From JADHOX01 sp038120515 (GTDB taxonomy: Bacteria > Pseudomonadota > Alphaproteobacteria > Rickettsiales > JABIRX01), in NCBI GenBank assembly GCA_038120515.1, contig JAYOLW010000001.1, positions 82,784-146,783 on the forward strand: DNA of 64,000 nucleotides, written 5' to 3'. The translations under genes and the position numbers were made by a program. Shown in pieces: positions 1 through 7,674 of the stretch. A model generated the notes under the pieces. The model saw nothing but the letters and a program-made list of their open reading frames with translations. It did not search any database and was not told the DNA's origin. Position 1 is the stretch's first letter, and the number at the start of each line of letters is the position of its first letter.

Positions 1-35
1 CCCTGTTATGTTGTATGATTTTTTAGGTTTAAGAT

Positions 36-890
36 ATGAAAGCATTAGTAATAGGTCAAAATGAATATGGATTCGTAAAGAGTGGTGATACAAATTATGA
101 TACATTAGTTACTTATGATTTAAGAACCTGTTGTGCGGTTTTAGTAAAAACAAAATCTGGAGATATTCATCTTGCTCATATTGATATTAGTTCATCCTTG
201 TTGTCAATAGAATCCTTGTTGATTCAACCTTTTCTTCAACAAAAATCTAATATTGAAAATTTTACATTGATAGGGAATTTTTCATATTTTCAAGATTCTT
301 CTATTTCAAACCCGCAAAAATTAGAAAGAATGCATAATTTTTTGAATATAAAAAAAATTATTCAAGATGTTGGTTTAGAATGTGAAGTTTTTAAAAGTTT
401 TACTGGCGCTGTTATCATTCCGACGTCACAGAAAGGAAAGATTGAAGATGTAACATGTTCTCGTGCTACACCTGAGTCTATAGAGTTAACGACTAGTAAT
501 TGCTCAAGCGTAATTGAGCATGATCAGGTGATTAATGCTATTGCTAATGCAAATAGTATCTCAGATAAATACAGCATTAGTCCTAAGTTTTTAGATTTGT
601 TTATAAGATATGATGGAGAGTTAAAAACTCATAATCCTGAACTTCATTCTAATACTGCAGAGCTTGTTAAAGATTCACAAAAATTTGGCTTAAAAGATAA
701 ATATGCTATAGCTGAGATTTTATCGGCAACATTTGGTAACACATTTGGTGATAATATTTTGGTATATGCAAATGCTTTAGCACAGATTCTTGATTTTGAT
801 GAGAGGCAACAAGCTAAAACAAGCCAGTGTCATGTTGATAGATTAGCAAAACGGTCTTCTAATGAATGTTCTAATGGTTTTTCAAGGTAA
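36..890 (+). CDS. Hypothetical protein with CheD/NTAN1-like deamidase triad
   Basis: A 284-residue protein of no recognised family name. The N-terminal half resembles the CheD / N-terminal-asparagine-amidohydrolase fold. Thr26, Cys32 and His48 lie in the order and nearly the spacing (6 and 16 residues) of the CheD Thr-Cys-His triad (6 and 17 in Thermotoga CheD, from memory). They sit on a Cys-x-Ala-Val strand and an Ala-His-Ile-Asp strand. A later strand and helix around residues 95-135 also follow the CheD pattern. The C-terminal half (about 150-284) is unrecognised and polar. The ATG is preceded by an AGG-type ribosome site. The stop overlaps the convergent pseudouridine synthase gene by 9 bp. 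No chemotaxis gene is in the window, so a CheD role is unlikely. A deamidase or amidohydrolase, perhaps acting on a host protein, is a hypothesis. Confidence 0.5.
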   Translation: MKALVIGQNEYGFVKSGDTNYDTLVTYDLRTCCAVLVKTKSGDIHLAHIDISSSLLSIESLLIQPFLQQKSNIENFTLIGNFSYFQDSSISNPQKLERMHNFLNIKKIIQDVGLECEVFKSFTGAVIIPTSQKGKIEDVTCSRATPESIELTTSNCSSVIEHDQVINAIANANSISDKYSISPKFLDLFIRYDGELKTHNPELHSNTAELVKDSQKFGLKDKYAIAEILSATFGNTFGDNILVYANALAQILDFDERQQAKTSQCHVDRLAKRSSNECSNGFSR

Positions 891-1862
891 TTCTGCTTCA
901 TTGAGATGTTGTAGAATCTCCTTAAAATCTTCTGGTGGCTCCTTTTCGAATTTTATTAATTCTTCAGTTTTTGGATGAATTAACTCAATTTTATGAGCAT
1001 GTAATAATTGGCCTGAAAGATTTGTAAATTTTTCACGTAATTTGTCATTTTTAATGTTTAGGATTTTGTTACTATTATGGCCATAATCTTGATCGCCAAT
1101 AATTGAATGCCCAATATGCGAAAGATGCACTCTGATTTGATGAGTTCTTCCAGTTTCCAGGTTACATTCAATTAATGCAATTTTTTCATCATAATTTTTT
1201 ATAACATTGTAATGAGTAATAGCTTTTTTACCATCATGCATTGAGACTTTCATTAATTGTCTTTTTATAGGATGTTTTTTTAAAAATGTTTCAATCTTGC
1301 CAGTTTTTTGAAATGGGTGACCAAAAGTAAGGGCTAAATATGTTCTTTTTAGACTTCTTGACTCTAGCTGTTTGCTTATATGTAAATGTGCATAGTCATT
1401 TTTAGCAACTACCATAAGGCCTGTAGTAAGTCTATCGAGCCTATGAACAATTCCTGGTCTTATCACCCCGCCAATTGATGAAAGTTGATCGTTAAATTGA
1501 TAAAGTAGCGCATTTACCAAAGTATTATTATAGTTATTTCCACCTGGGTGGGTCTGAAGACCTCTAGGCTTGTTTACTATAATGATGTCATCATCAGAAT
1601 ATATTATTTCAATCGGGATGTTTTGGGGTAGAATATCAGAGCATTCTGGTGCGGGTATTGTAATTTCTATTGTATCACCAATTTGTAATTTGTGATTAAA
1701 TTTTAGTAAAATTTCATTATTTAATAGAATGGATTTCGAGTTTAATAAATTTTTTAATTTACTTCGAGTTAATTCTGGATATTGATCTTTTATTGAGTCA
1801 TAAATAAACAAATCGGTTCTAACCTCTGGAATTTCTGAAACTGTTATTATGATATTTTCCAT
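882..1862 (-). CDS. rluD: 23S rRNA pseudouridine synthase, RluD type
   Basis: Isomerises uridines in 23S rRNA (RluD: helix 69). The 326-residue protein has an N-terminal S4 RNA-binding domain (about residues 15-75) and an RluA-family catalytic domain. The signature HRLDRLTTG starts at residue 140, with Asp143 as the catalytic aspartate. The later GRTHQIRVHLSHIGH stretch is typical of the family. Length is normal. RluD rather than RluC is preferred from the S4 domain and the block after the catalytic motif, but the two are hard to separate by eye. The small membrane protein gene starts divergently only about 20 bp away, so the two share a very short promoter region. Confidence 0.9.
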   Translation of the reverse strand: MENIIITVSEIPEVRTDLFIYDSIKDQYPELTRSKLKNLLNSKSILLNNEILLKFNHKLQIGDTIEITIPAPECSDILPQNIPIEIIYSDDDIIIVNKPRGLQTHPGGNNYNNTLVNALLYQFNDQLSSIGGVIRPGIVHRLDRLTTGLMVVAKNDYAHLHISKQLESRSLKRTYLALTFGHPFQKTGKIETFLKKHPIKRQLMKVSMHDGKKAITHYNVIKNYDEKIALIECNLETGRTHQIRVHLSHIGHSIIGDQDYGHNSNKILNIKNDKLREKFTNLSGQLLHAHKIELIHPKTEELIKFEKEPPEDFKEILQHLNEAELP

Positions 1863-1879
1863 TTTTGATAATATTTACT

Positions 1880-2164
1880 ATGAAAGATAAGGCGTTAAAA
1901 ACATTAAAATTTATGGTTATCTTCTTAAATTTTCTTTTGATTGCAGGAATTGTTTTCTTCATAGTTACAGCTGCAAGGCTAATCACTAAATCAGAATGCG
2001 AAGATTTTGATTTTTTAGCTAAAGATCATGATAATGTAAAGATTAGTTTTTCTGAAAAAAATATCTATATCGAAGAGAAAATAGGTGACGAATATATCAT
2101 TTCTGTGTTAGATAATTGTTCAGGAAGTATACAAAATAAAATTACGGTTAAACAATATGAGTGA
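1880..2164 (+). CDS. Small single-pass membrane protein (possibly DUF6476-like)
   Basis: About 94 residues with one N-terminal membrane helix (roughly residues 7-32, phenylalanine, leucine and isoleucine rich) followed by a polar, probably periplasmic, domain with two cysteines (SECEDF and DNCSGS). The ATG at 1880 is preferred over an in-frame TTG at 1865. The gene lies next to an RluA-family gene on the opposite strand. In other alphaproteobacteria, small membrane proteins annotated as DUF6476 are, as I recall, found near such genes, so that assignment is possible but unproven. Its end overlaps the start of the methyltransferase gene by 8 bp, which suggests translational coupling. Confidence 0.6.
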   Translation: MKDKALKTLKFMVIFLNFLLIAGIVFFIVTAARLITKSECEDFDFLAKDHDNVKISFSEKNIYIEEKIGDEYIISVLDNCSGSIQNKITVKQYE

Positions 2165-3746
2165 TTTAAATGACCCTACTATAATTGAACTCGAATCTAA
2201 GAAAGCTTTTATAAATTCTAAAATCTGGAAATTGCAAAAAGACTTTTATAAGAATCAGGGTATTTCTGCATGGGTTGGAAAGGTTCCTTTTTATATCACT
2301 TCAAACTGTTTCTTGGCTAGGAAATATGCAGAAATGCTTATTAATTTAATATCTGATGGTCTGAGGAACAAAACTTTTAACCCTAAACATCCTATTTATA
2401 TTTTTGAACTGGGCTCTGGAAGTGGTAAATTTGGTTATCATTTAATAAATGATTTAATGCAATGCCGAAAGGATGTTAAGGATGTAGAATTAGATATAAG
2501 ATATGTCATGACTGATTTATGTCCCAAAAATGTTGATTTCTGGAAAAAACATAATCAGCTTAAGGATATGGTTATTGATGGGATCCTAGATATGGGTATT
2601 TTCGATGCTGACTATTGTAATGATATTAATACTGAGTTTGCAAAAAAAATTATTGGTAGAAAATCTTTAAAAAATCCTCCGATCGTTATTGGTAATTATT
2701 TTCTAGATACAATATCCTGTGATCTTTTGCGTTTTAATAATGGAGAAGTTTCTCAAGCTGATCTTTCAATCAGAACAAATGTTGATAATTATTCAAACAA
2801 CATGGTTAAAGATCTAAAGGCTCTTGATATTAGCTATAGTTTTTCTGAATTTAATGAAGGTAAAATTGCTAATAAAGATTATTTGGCTCTTATCTCCTAT
2901 TATAAAAAACATATAAAAGATAGTACGGTTATTATGCCTACAACTGTCTTTAAGATTGTCGATTTTTTCTCCAGAACCAACAAAGAAAATAAAGCTTTCT
3001 TTCTCTTCTCAGATAAAGGTCATGTTGGATTGGAATCTTTGCAATTGTCACAAAAACCACATTTTGCTTTTCATGGAAGTTTCTCATTGATGGTTAATTT
3101 TCATGCTTTGAATTTATATTATAATATAAAGAAAAATTCAGATGTTATCGTCCAAGATGATGGTGAAGGCATGAGTATTATTGGTTTTGCGGCAAATGAA
3201 ACATATGATAATTTTGGGTTGTTTAAGAATAGATTTATGAAATATGCAAATGAATTTAATGTGCAAAATTTTATGAATCTCAAGAATTTTTACATGGATA
3301 AGATCGATACATTGTCGATAAGTGAGATGGTAGCTTTGCTTAGTTTGTCTAATTATGATAGTAAAATTTTGTTAGATATTGCTAACCACTTTGTTCAAAA
3401 ACTTTCATCGATATCTGTTAAAATGAAGCATAATATTTTGACAAATCTTAAAAAGATTGAACGAAATCACTTTTTTCTTCCAAACAAAGAAAATACAATT
3501 TTTGAACTTGCTAGGGTAAATTATTGTCTGGGTAATTATGCTGAATCAGTAAGGCTTTATAAAATTTCTATTAAATATTATGGAGAAAGTCTTGAGACAT
3601 TATTTAATATGGGTTTGTCAGCATATTATGCGGATAAAAAAACTATTGCTTTAGAATGTCTAGAAAAACTTGTTAAGATAGATCAAAATGATCAGGAAGC
3701 TAAAGATTGGGTTGAAAGAATCAAGAAAGAGTTAAAGCTTGCGTAA
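2157..3746 (+). CDS. SAM-dependent methyltransferase fused to TPR repeats
   Basis: A 529-residue protein. The N-terminal half carries a class I methyltransferase motif I, FELGSGSGKFG, at about residues 83-93, then an acidic strand ending VMTDL and an IGNYFLDTI segment. That last segment recalls the NEFFDALP element of the MidA/NDUFAF7 family of arginine methyltransferases. The C-terminal 80 residues look like two tetratricopeptide repeats (LARVNYCLGNYAESVRLYK and LFNMGLSAYYADKKTIALE), which would bind a protein partner. The gene overlaps the small membrane protein gene by 8 bp. The substrate is unknown. The MidA relation rests on pattern only. Confidence 0.6.
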   Translation: MSDLNDPTIIELESKKAFINSKIWKLQKDFYKNQGISAWVGKVPFYITSNCFLARKYAEMLINLISDGLRNKTFNPKHPIYIFELGSGSGKFGYHLINDLMQCRKDVKDVELDIRYVMTDLCPKNVDFWKKHNQLKDMVIDGILDMGIFDADYCNDINTEFAKKIIGRKSLKNPPIVIGNYFLDTISCDLLRFNNGEVSQADLSIRTNVDNYSNNMVKDLKALDISYSFSEFNEGKIANKDYLALISYYKKHIKDSTVIMPTTVFKIVDFFSRTNKENKAFFLFSDKGHVGLESLQLSQKPHFAFHGSFSLMVNFHALNLYYNIKKNSDVIVQDDGEGMSIIGFAANETYDNFGLFKNRFMKYANEFNVQNFMNLKNFYMDKIDTLSISEMVALLSLSNYDSKILLDIANHFVQKLSSISVKMKHNILTNLKKIERNHFFLPNKENTIFELARVNYCLGNYAESVRLYKISIKYYGESLETLFNMGLSAYYADKKTIALECLEKLVKIDQNDQEAKDWVERIKKELKLA

Positions 3747-3748
3747 AT

Positions 3749-4369
3749 TTAGGCAAAAATTCCAAAAACAATTTTTGTGCCAAGTAAAAGAACTAAAGCC
3801 GTTAGTATAAGGCCGATAACTCCAGTTAAAATTCCAATAATTGCAACGAGCCCGTCTTTTCCAAGCATTCCAAATGACATAAGTAAAATTCCAAATGATG
3901 GTAACAGGTTGGTAAGTGGTAATGGCAGTGCAATTGCTAATGAAAATAAAAATGCAAAGAAGCCAATAATTCTGGCTCCAGTATCTTCGGTGACTGCTTC
4001 AAGGCGATGACTTAAAACCTTTTCAATTTTTTTCATTATTGGTGAGCTTTTGATTATTAAGAGTGCTATGAAAGATCTCTTAATCGTTTTTTTTAATATC
4101 CATTTTGGTAGCCATGGATATTTTATACCAAGTAATAGTTGAGCAGAGAATATTAGTAATGGCAAAGCCAGGATGGTTGTCAACCCAGGTATATATGGTA
4201 TTGGAATAGATAAAGGTAGTGCAAAAATAGTCATTAATATGCCAAAACCTCTTTCATTTAAAGAAACTTTTATCTCGTCAACTGTGATTGAGTCAGCTTT
4301 TTTACTTCTTACTACTTGTCGTAAAAATTCTGAAGTTGGTAGTTGGGATTTGTCATTTAGGTTTTGCAT
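3749..4369 (-). CDS. exoD: ExoD-family integral membrane protein
   Basis: A 206-residue membrane protein of the ExoD (exopolysaccharide synthesis) family. The hydrophilic N-terminus (about 40 residues) is followed by a glycine-proline hydrophobic segment, GFGILMTIFALPLSIPIPYI, and the symmetric second half has an ALPLPLTNLLPSFGILLMSFG segment, as in the family. Four or more membrane segments are visible. The family is tied to exopolysaccharide production in rhizobia, but its biochemistry is unclear. It lies on the minus strand after a pseudopilin gene and ends 2 bp from the convergent methyltransferase gene. Confidence 0.85.
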   Translation of the reverse strand: MQNLNDKSQLPTSEFLRQVVRSKKADSITVDEIKVSLNERGFGILMTIFALPLSIPIPYIPGLTTILALPLLIFSAQLLLGIKYPWLPKWILKKTIKRSFIALLIIKSSPIMKKIEKVLSHRLEAVTEDTGARIIGFFAFLFSLAIALPLPLTNLLPSFGILLMSFGMLGKDGLVAIIGILTGVIGLILTALVLLLGTKIVFGIFA

Positions 4370-4390
4370 AAAATAAGCAAGGAGGTATTC

Positions 4391-5185
4391 TTATTGCATC
4401 CTGATTCTAAGGTTGCAGCTTGCAGAAGTCCTTTCGAAGTCATATTCATCTTGATCAATATCTGCTGCTGCATCTACCTGAAAAACACATGCTTCACCTG
4501 CTACTGTGCTAGCACCACCACTCGTTGTTGTAATTGGTGTATTAGCGCAAGAAAATGCATTAGGATCAGAGCCGCAGCTACTGCTTCTTGCAATAACTGT
4601 CCCTTTTAGAGGAAAGCCGTCATCAAGTTTATTATCAAGTGCAAATGCGTCTTCAGGTATAAAGCAATCTGAAAATTGTGCAGATTCGCCAATTGAATCA
4701 TCCAGACATAGATGATAGTAATTTATACCTTCAAGACCGTAAATTCCAAGTCCTCCACCTGATTTAAGTTTTGGAAAAGTTTCACCTATTTTGCCATTTG
4801 CGGCATCGCCATCAAAGGCGCCATTGGTAAAACCAGCTAAATATAAATGCTCCCAAAAGAAAACAATTTCATAATCTTCAAGGTCAGGTAGGCTATCGGT
4901 GGTAAAATCTGAATCTTCATAAATACCATTGCCATTACCATCATTATCTCCCAGGCCTCTTCTACTTGCTTTTGAACAATCGCCAGGGAAACAATCATAT
5001 TTAAGATTAAAAGTATTAGCAGAAGTGTCGAATGAAGTTATTTGCGTGATTACACCTCTTACCTGAGCAGCTTTGATAAGATCTTTTCCAACTGTAACTG
5101 ATGCAACTAATAGACCTAGAATGATAATAACAATTGATAATTCTACTAATGAGAAAGCTTGTTTAAATTGTTTTTTATAATTCAT
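4391..5185 (-). CDS. Pseudopilin-like secreted protein (prepilin N-terminus)
   Basis: A 264-residue protein with a class III (type IV prepilin) signal. The short basic leader MNYKKQFKQA is followed by FSLVELSIVIIILGLLVASV, with Glu at mature position 5. The residue before the cleavage site is Ala, not the usual Gly. The globular part has FPGD (66-69) and an acidic D/N/G loop DNDGNGNGIYED (80-91) resembling a calcium-binding loop, and ends with LDNKLDDG. These marks recur in three other proteins of the window (12395, 18852, 19601), forming a family. It would be inserted in the inner membrane, cleaved by a prepilin peptidase and assembled in a pilus or type II secretion pseudopilus. It lies between pheA and exoD on the same strand. 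Confidence 0.85.
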   Translation of the reverse strand: MNYKKQFKQAFSLVELSIVIIILGLLVASVTVGKDLIKAAQVRGVITQITSFDTSANTFNLKYDCFPGDCSKASRRGLGDNDGNGNGIYEDSDFTTDSLPDLEDYEIVFFWEHLYLAGFTNGAFDGDAANGKIGETFPKLKSGGGLGIYGLEGINYYHLCLDDSIGESAQFSDCFIPEDAFALDNKLDDGFPLKGTVIARSSSCGSDPNAFSCANTPITTTSGGASTVAGEACVFQVDAAADIDQDEYDFERTSASCNLRIRMQ

Positions 5186-5267
5186 AGATACAAATATTTA
5201 TAACAAATATTAATGCTTTCATTTTTTTAGAGAAAAGGCAAACAATTTATCTATAATTTTTTAAAAA

Positions 5268-6116
5268 TTATAAACTATTTGTTCTGATTTTGGCTGCTTC
5301 ATAAAACCCTAGAATTCTTAGTGAGTTACAAAGGTTGTTTAGTTTGTTTAATGTGTCTTTAATGTTTTGATTATGAATGTTGCCTTCAAAAGATAATAAG
5401 AATTTTGCATTTTTTGATATGCCCCCAGGAATATAGCTTTCAATTTTTGTGATGTTTATGTTTGCTCTAGAGAAAACACCAAGTGCATTATAAAGTGCAG
5501 AAGTTTGGTTTTTTAGTTCAAATAAAATAGTGCCCACAGCCATAACATTTTTTTCTATTAAAGCTGGTTCTTTCGCAATTGAAACAAAGTGAGTGTAATT
5601 GTCATCACTGTCTTGGAAATTATTGTTTAAAATTTTTAATTTATATAGATCGCATGCAGCTTTACTACATATCACGGCAACATTATTTGCTGGATTTTCA
5701 GCAAGCTTCTTTGCAGCTACAGCTGTGTTGATCTCCTGTTTTTCTTCAAAACCATATTTTAAAATATTATTTTTACATTGCATCAATGCCATTGGATGAG
5801 AAATTACGGTTGAAATTTGCTCTAACGTGTTATTAGCAACAGTGGCTAAACAGTGATTAATTTTGATGAAATATTCACCAGTAATTGATAATTTTGTTTG
5901 TTGAAGCAAGTTATGTATTTCTGAAACTCTGCCAACATAACTATTTTCTATAGGTATAATTCCGATGCTAACATCTGAATTCTCTACAGCTTTAAAAACA
6001 TCTTCAAAGTTTTTGTAAGCAACTTTCTCATGGTTTGGGAAATATTCAATACATACTAATTCTTGATATGCGCCTCTATCACCTTGAAAAGCTATTGAAT
6101 CTATGTTTTTTTTCAT
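5268..6116 (-). CDS. pheA: Prephenate dehydratase
   Basis: Converts prephenate to phenylpyruvate in phenylalanine synthesis. It is a 282-residue monofunctional enzyme with a periplasmic-binding-like catalytic domain (residues 1-185) and a C-terminal ACT domain (about 190-275) for feedback control by phenylalanine. The conserved FQGDRGAYQE start and PIENS segment are clear. The usual catalytic Thr-Arg-Phe is Thr-His-Phe here (175-177): the threonine is kept, the arginine is not. The ACT motif reads KIESYIPGG rather than ESRP, as is seen in other alphaproteobacteria. The gene is divergent from the DAHP synthase gene across about 40 bp, linking the first and a late step of aromatic synthesis. 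Confidence 0.93.
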   Translation of the reverse strand: MKKNIDSIAFQGDRGAYQELVCIEYFPNHEKVAYKNFEDVFKAVENSDVSIGIIPIENSYVGRVSEIHNLLQQTKLSITGEYFIKINHCLATVANNTLEQISTVISHPMALMQCKNNILKYGFEEKQEINTAVAAKKLAENPANNVAVICSKAACDLYKLKILNNNFQDSDDNYTHFVSIAKEPALIEKNVMAVGTILFELKNQTSALYNALGVFSRANINITKIESYIPGGISKNAKFLLSFEGNIHNQNIKDTLNKLNNLCNSLRILGFYEAAKIRTNSL

Positions 6117-6156
6117 ATACTAAATATCACTGCTTAAAAACTATGATATATATATA

Positions 6157-7521
6157 ATGGCAAAAAGATCAAAATGGCAAATAAATAGTTGGCGTGATTA
6201 TCCGATAAAACAACAACCAACATATACAAATTTGGAAGATTTGAAAAGAGTTGAGAATGTTCTTAAATCTGTCCCTCCATTAACTTATTTTGCTGAATGT
6301 GATAGGTTAAAGAGACAGCTGGCAAATGTTTGTCATGGCAAAGGGTTCTTGCTACAGGGCGGTGATTGTGCTGAAAGTTTTCAAGAATTTAATCAGGATA
6401 ATTTAACAAATTATTTTGAAGTTATTTTACAAATGACTTTTATATTGATGCAGGGCCTTAGAAAACCAGTTGTAAAGGTTGGACGAATTGCTGGACAATT
6501 TGCTAAACCAAGATCAAGTGATACTGAAACAATTGATGGTAATATTTATCCATCATATAGGGGCGATATGGTTAATTCACTTGAGCTTTCAATTGATGCA
6601 AGATATCCAAATCCTGAAAATTTAATTAATGGTTACAAACAATCAGCTGCAACTCTTAATTATCTAAGGTCGTTAGCTTCAGGTGGTTTTGCTAGTCTTG
6701 AAAATGTTGGTAGTTGGATTGATGCATTTGCTAATGAATATTTAAAGTCATCAAATACAAGTGATAAAATTTTTGCTATCATTGAACAATTGAATAGATC
6801 TATAGCTTTTATTAAAGCATGTAATTTTGATATCGAAGCAAGCTCACATTTTAATAGTGCAGATTTCTTTATTTCGCATGAAGGCTTGTTGCTTAATTAT
6901 GAAGAGGCCTTAACTAGAGTAAACCCAGTAAATGGAAAGTTTTATTGTCTATCTTCTCATATGCTCTGGATTGGCGATAGAACAAGATCTATAAATGAGG
7001 CCCATATCGAATTTATGCGTGGAATTGAAAATCCAGTTGGTATGAAAGTTGGTCCATCTACAGATAAAAATGAATTGATTGATATTCTTGATGTTTTAAA
7101 TCCAAATAATGAAGCTGGAAAAATTACCCTAATTACAAGAATGGGAGCAGGCAAAGTTAAGGATATCCTCCCTGATATAGTTCAGCATGTAAAAGCAAAA
7201 GGTAAAAATGTGATATGGTCATGTGATCCAATGCATGGTAATACTGAAACTTCAAGCTCAGGTTATAAAACAAGGCGTTTTGATAATATCATTCAAGAAG
7301 TTGAGGAGTTCTTTGCTGTCCATCATGCAATAGGATCTTATCCTGGAGGTATTCATATCGAAATGACAGGGCAAAATGTTACAGAATGCCTGGGTGGAAT
7401 TCAGGAAATCGATGATCACGATTTAAAAAACTGTTATAAAACACATTGTGATCCAAGGCTTAATGGAATGCAAGGGCTCGAGTTAGCCTTTTTGATTTCT
7501 TCGAAACAGAGTCAGAGATAA
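6157..7521 (+). CDS. aroG: Class II 3-deoxy-7-phosphoheptulonate synthase
   Basis: First step of the shikimate pathway: phosphoenolpyruvate plus erythrose 4-phosphate give DAHP. At 454 residues with an N-terminal WRDYPIKQQPTY segment, LLQGGDCAESF, KVGRIAGQFAKPRS, WSCDPMHGNT and GGIHIEMTGQNVTECLGG, it is plainly the plant-type class II enzyme, not the class I AroF/G/H type. Gene naming differs between genomes. The start is the first ATG after the short divergent promoter region shared with pheA. A complete DAHP synthase is not expected in the most reduced Rickettsiales and supports a lineage with more biosynthesis. Confidence 0.95.
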   Translation: MAKRSKWQINSWRDYPIKQQPTYTNLEDLKRVENVLKSVPPLTYFAECDRLKRQLANVCHGKGFLLQGGDCAESFQEFNQDNLTNYFEVILQMTFILMQGLRKPVVKVGRIAGQFAKPRSSDTETIDGNIYPSYRGDMVNSLELSIDARYPNPENLINGYKQSAATLNYLRSLASGGFASLENVGSWIDAFANEYLKSSNTSDKIFAIIEQLNRSIAFIKACNFDIEASSHFNSADFFISHEGLLLNYEEALTRVNPVNGKFYCLSSHMLWIGDRTRSINEAHIEFMRGIENPVGMKVGPSTDKNELIDILDVLNPNNEAGKITLITRMGAGKVKDILPDIVQHVKAKGKNVIWSCDPMHGNTETSSSGYKTRRFDNIIQEVEEFFAVHHAIGSYPGGIHIEMTGQNVTECLGGIQEIDDHDLKNCYKTHCDPRLNGMQGLELAFLISSKQSQR

Positions 7522-7674
7522 ATTTTTGCTAGTACATTAGAATTATCAGGCTATAATTTCCCGCTTCGCAGTAATAAAACTGCCAAATCTTGGAAATTAT
7601 CATTTATTTAAGCATAAAGTTTCAAGATTTATCAGTCATATTAGTGACTGATCTTAACTGAATGTGTTTTTTAT
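7522..7674 (+). promoter_or_regulatory. Structured leader upstream of the DEAD-box helicase gene
   Basis: This 153-bp gap holds two inverted repeats. One pairs AAATCTTGG at about 7585 with TTTCAAGATTT at 7620-7630. The second, TCAGTCA (7632-7638) and TGACTGA (7645-7651), is a perfect 7-bp stem with a 6-base loop. They lie just ahead of the helicase start codon. A structured 5' untranslated region is plausible, since RNA helicase genes are often controlled through leader structure. The second hairpin, which has TTTTTT about 15 bases later, could also terminate the upstream gene. Confidence 0.35.
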
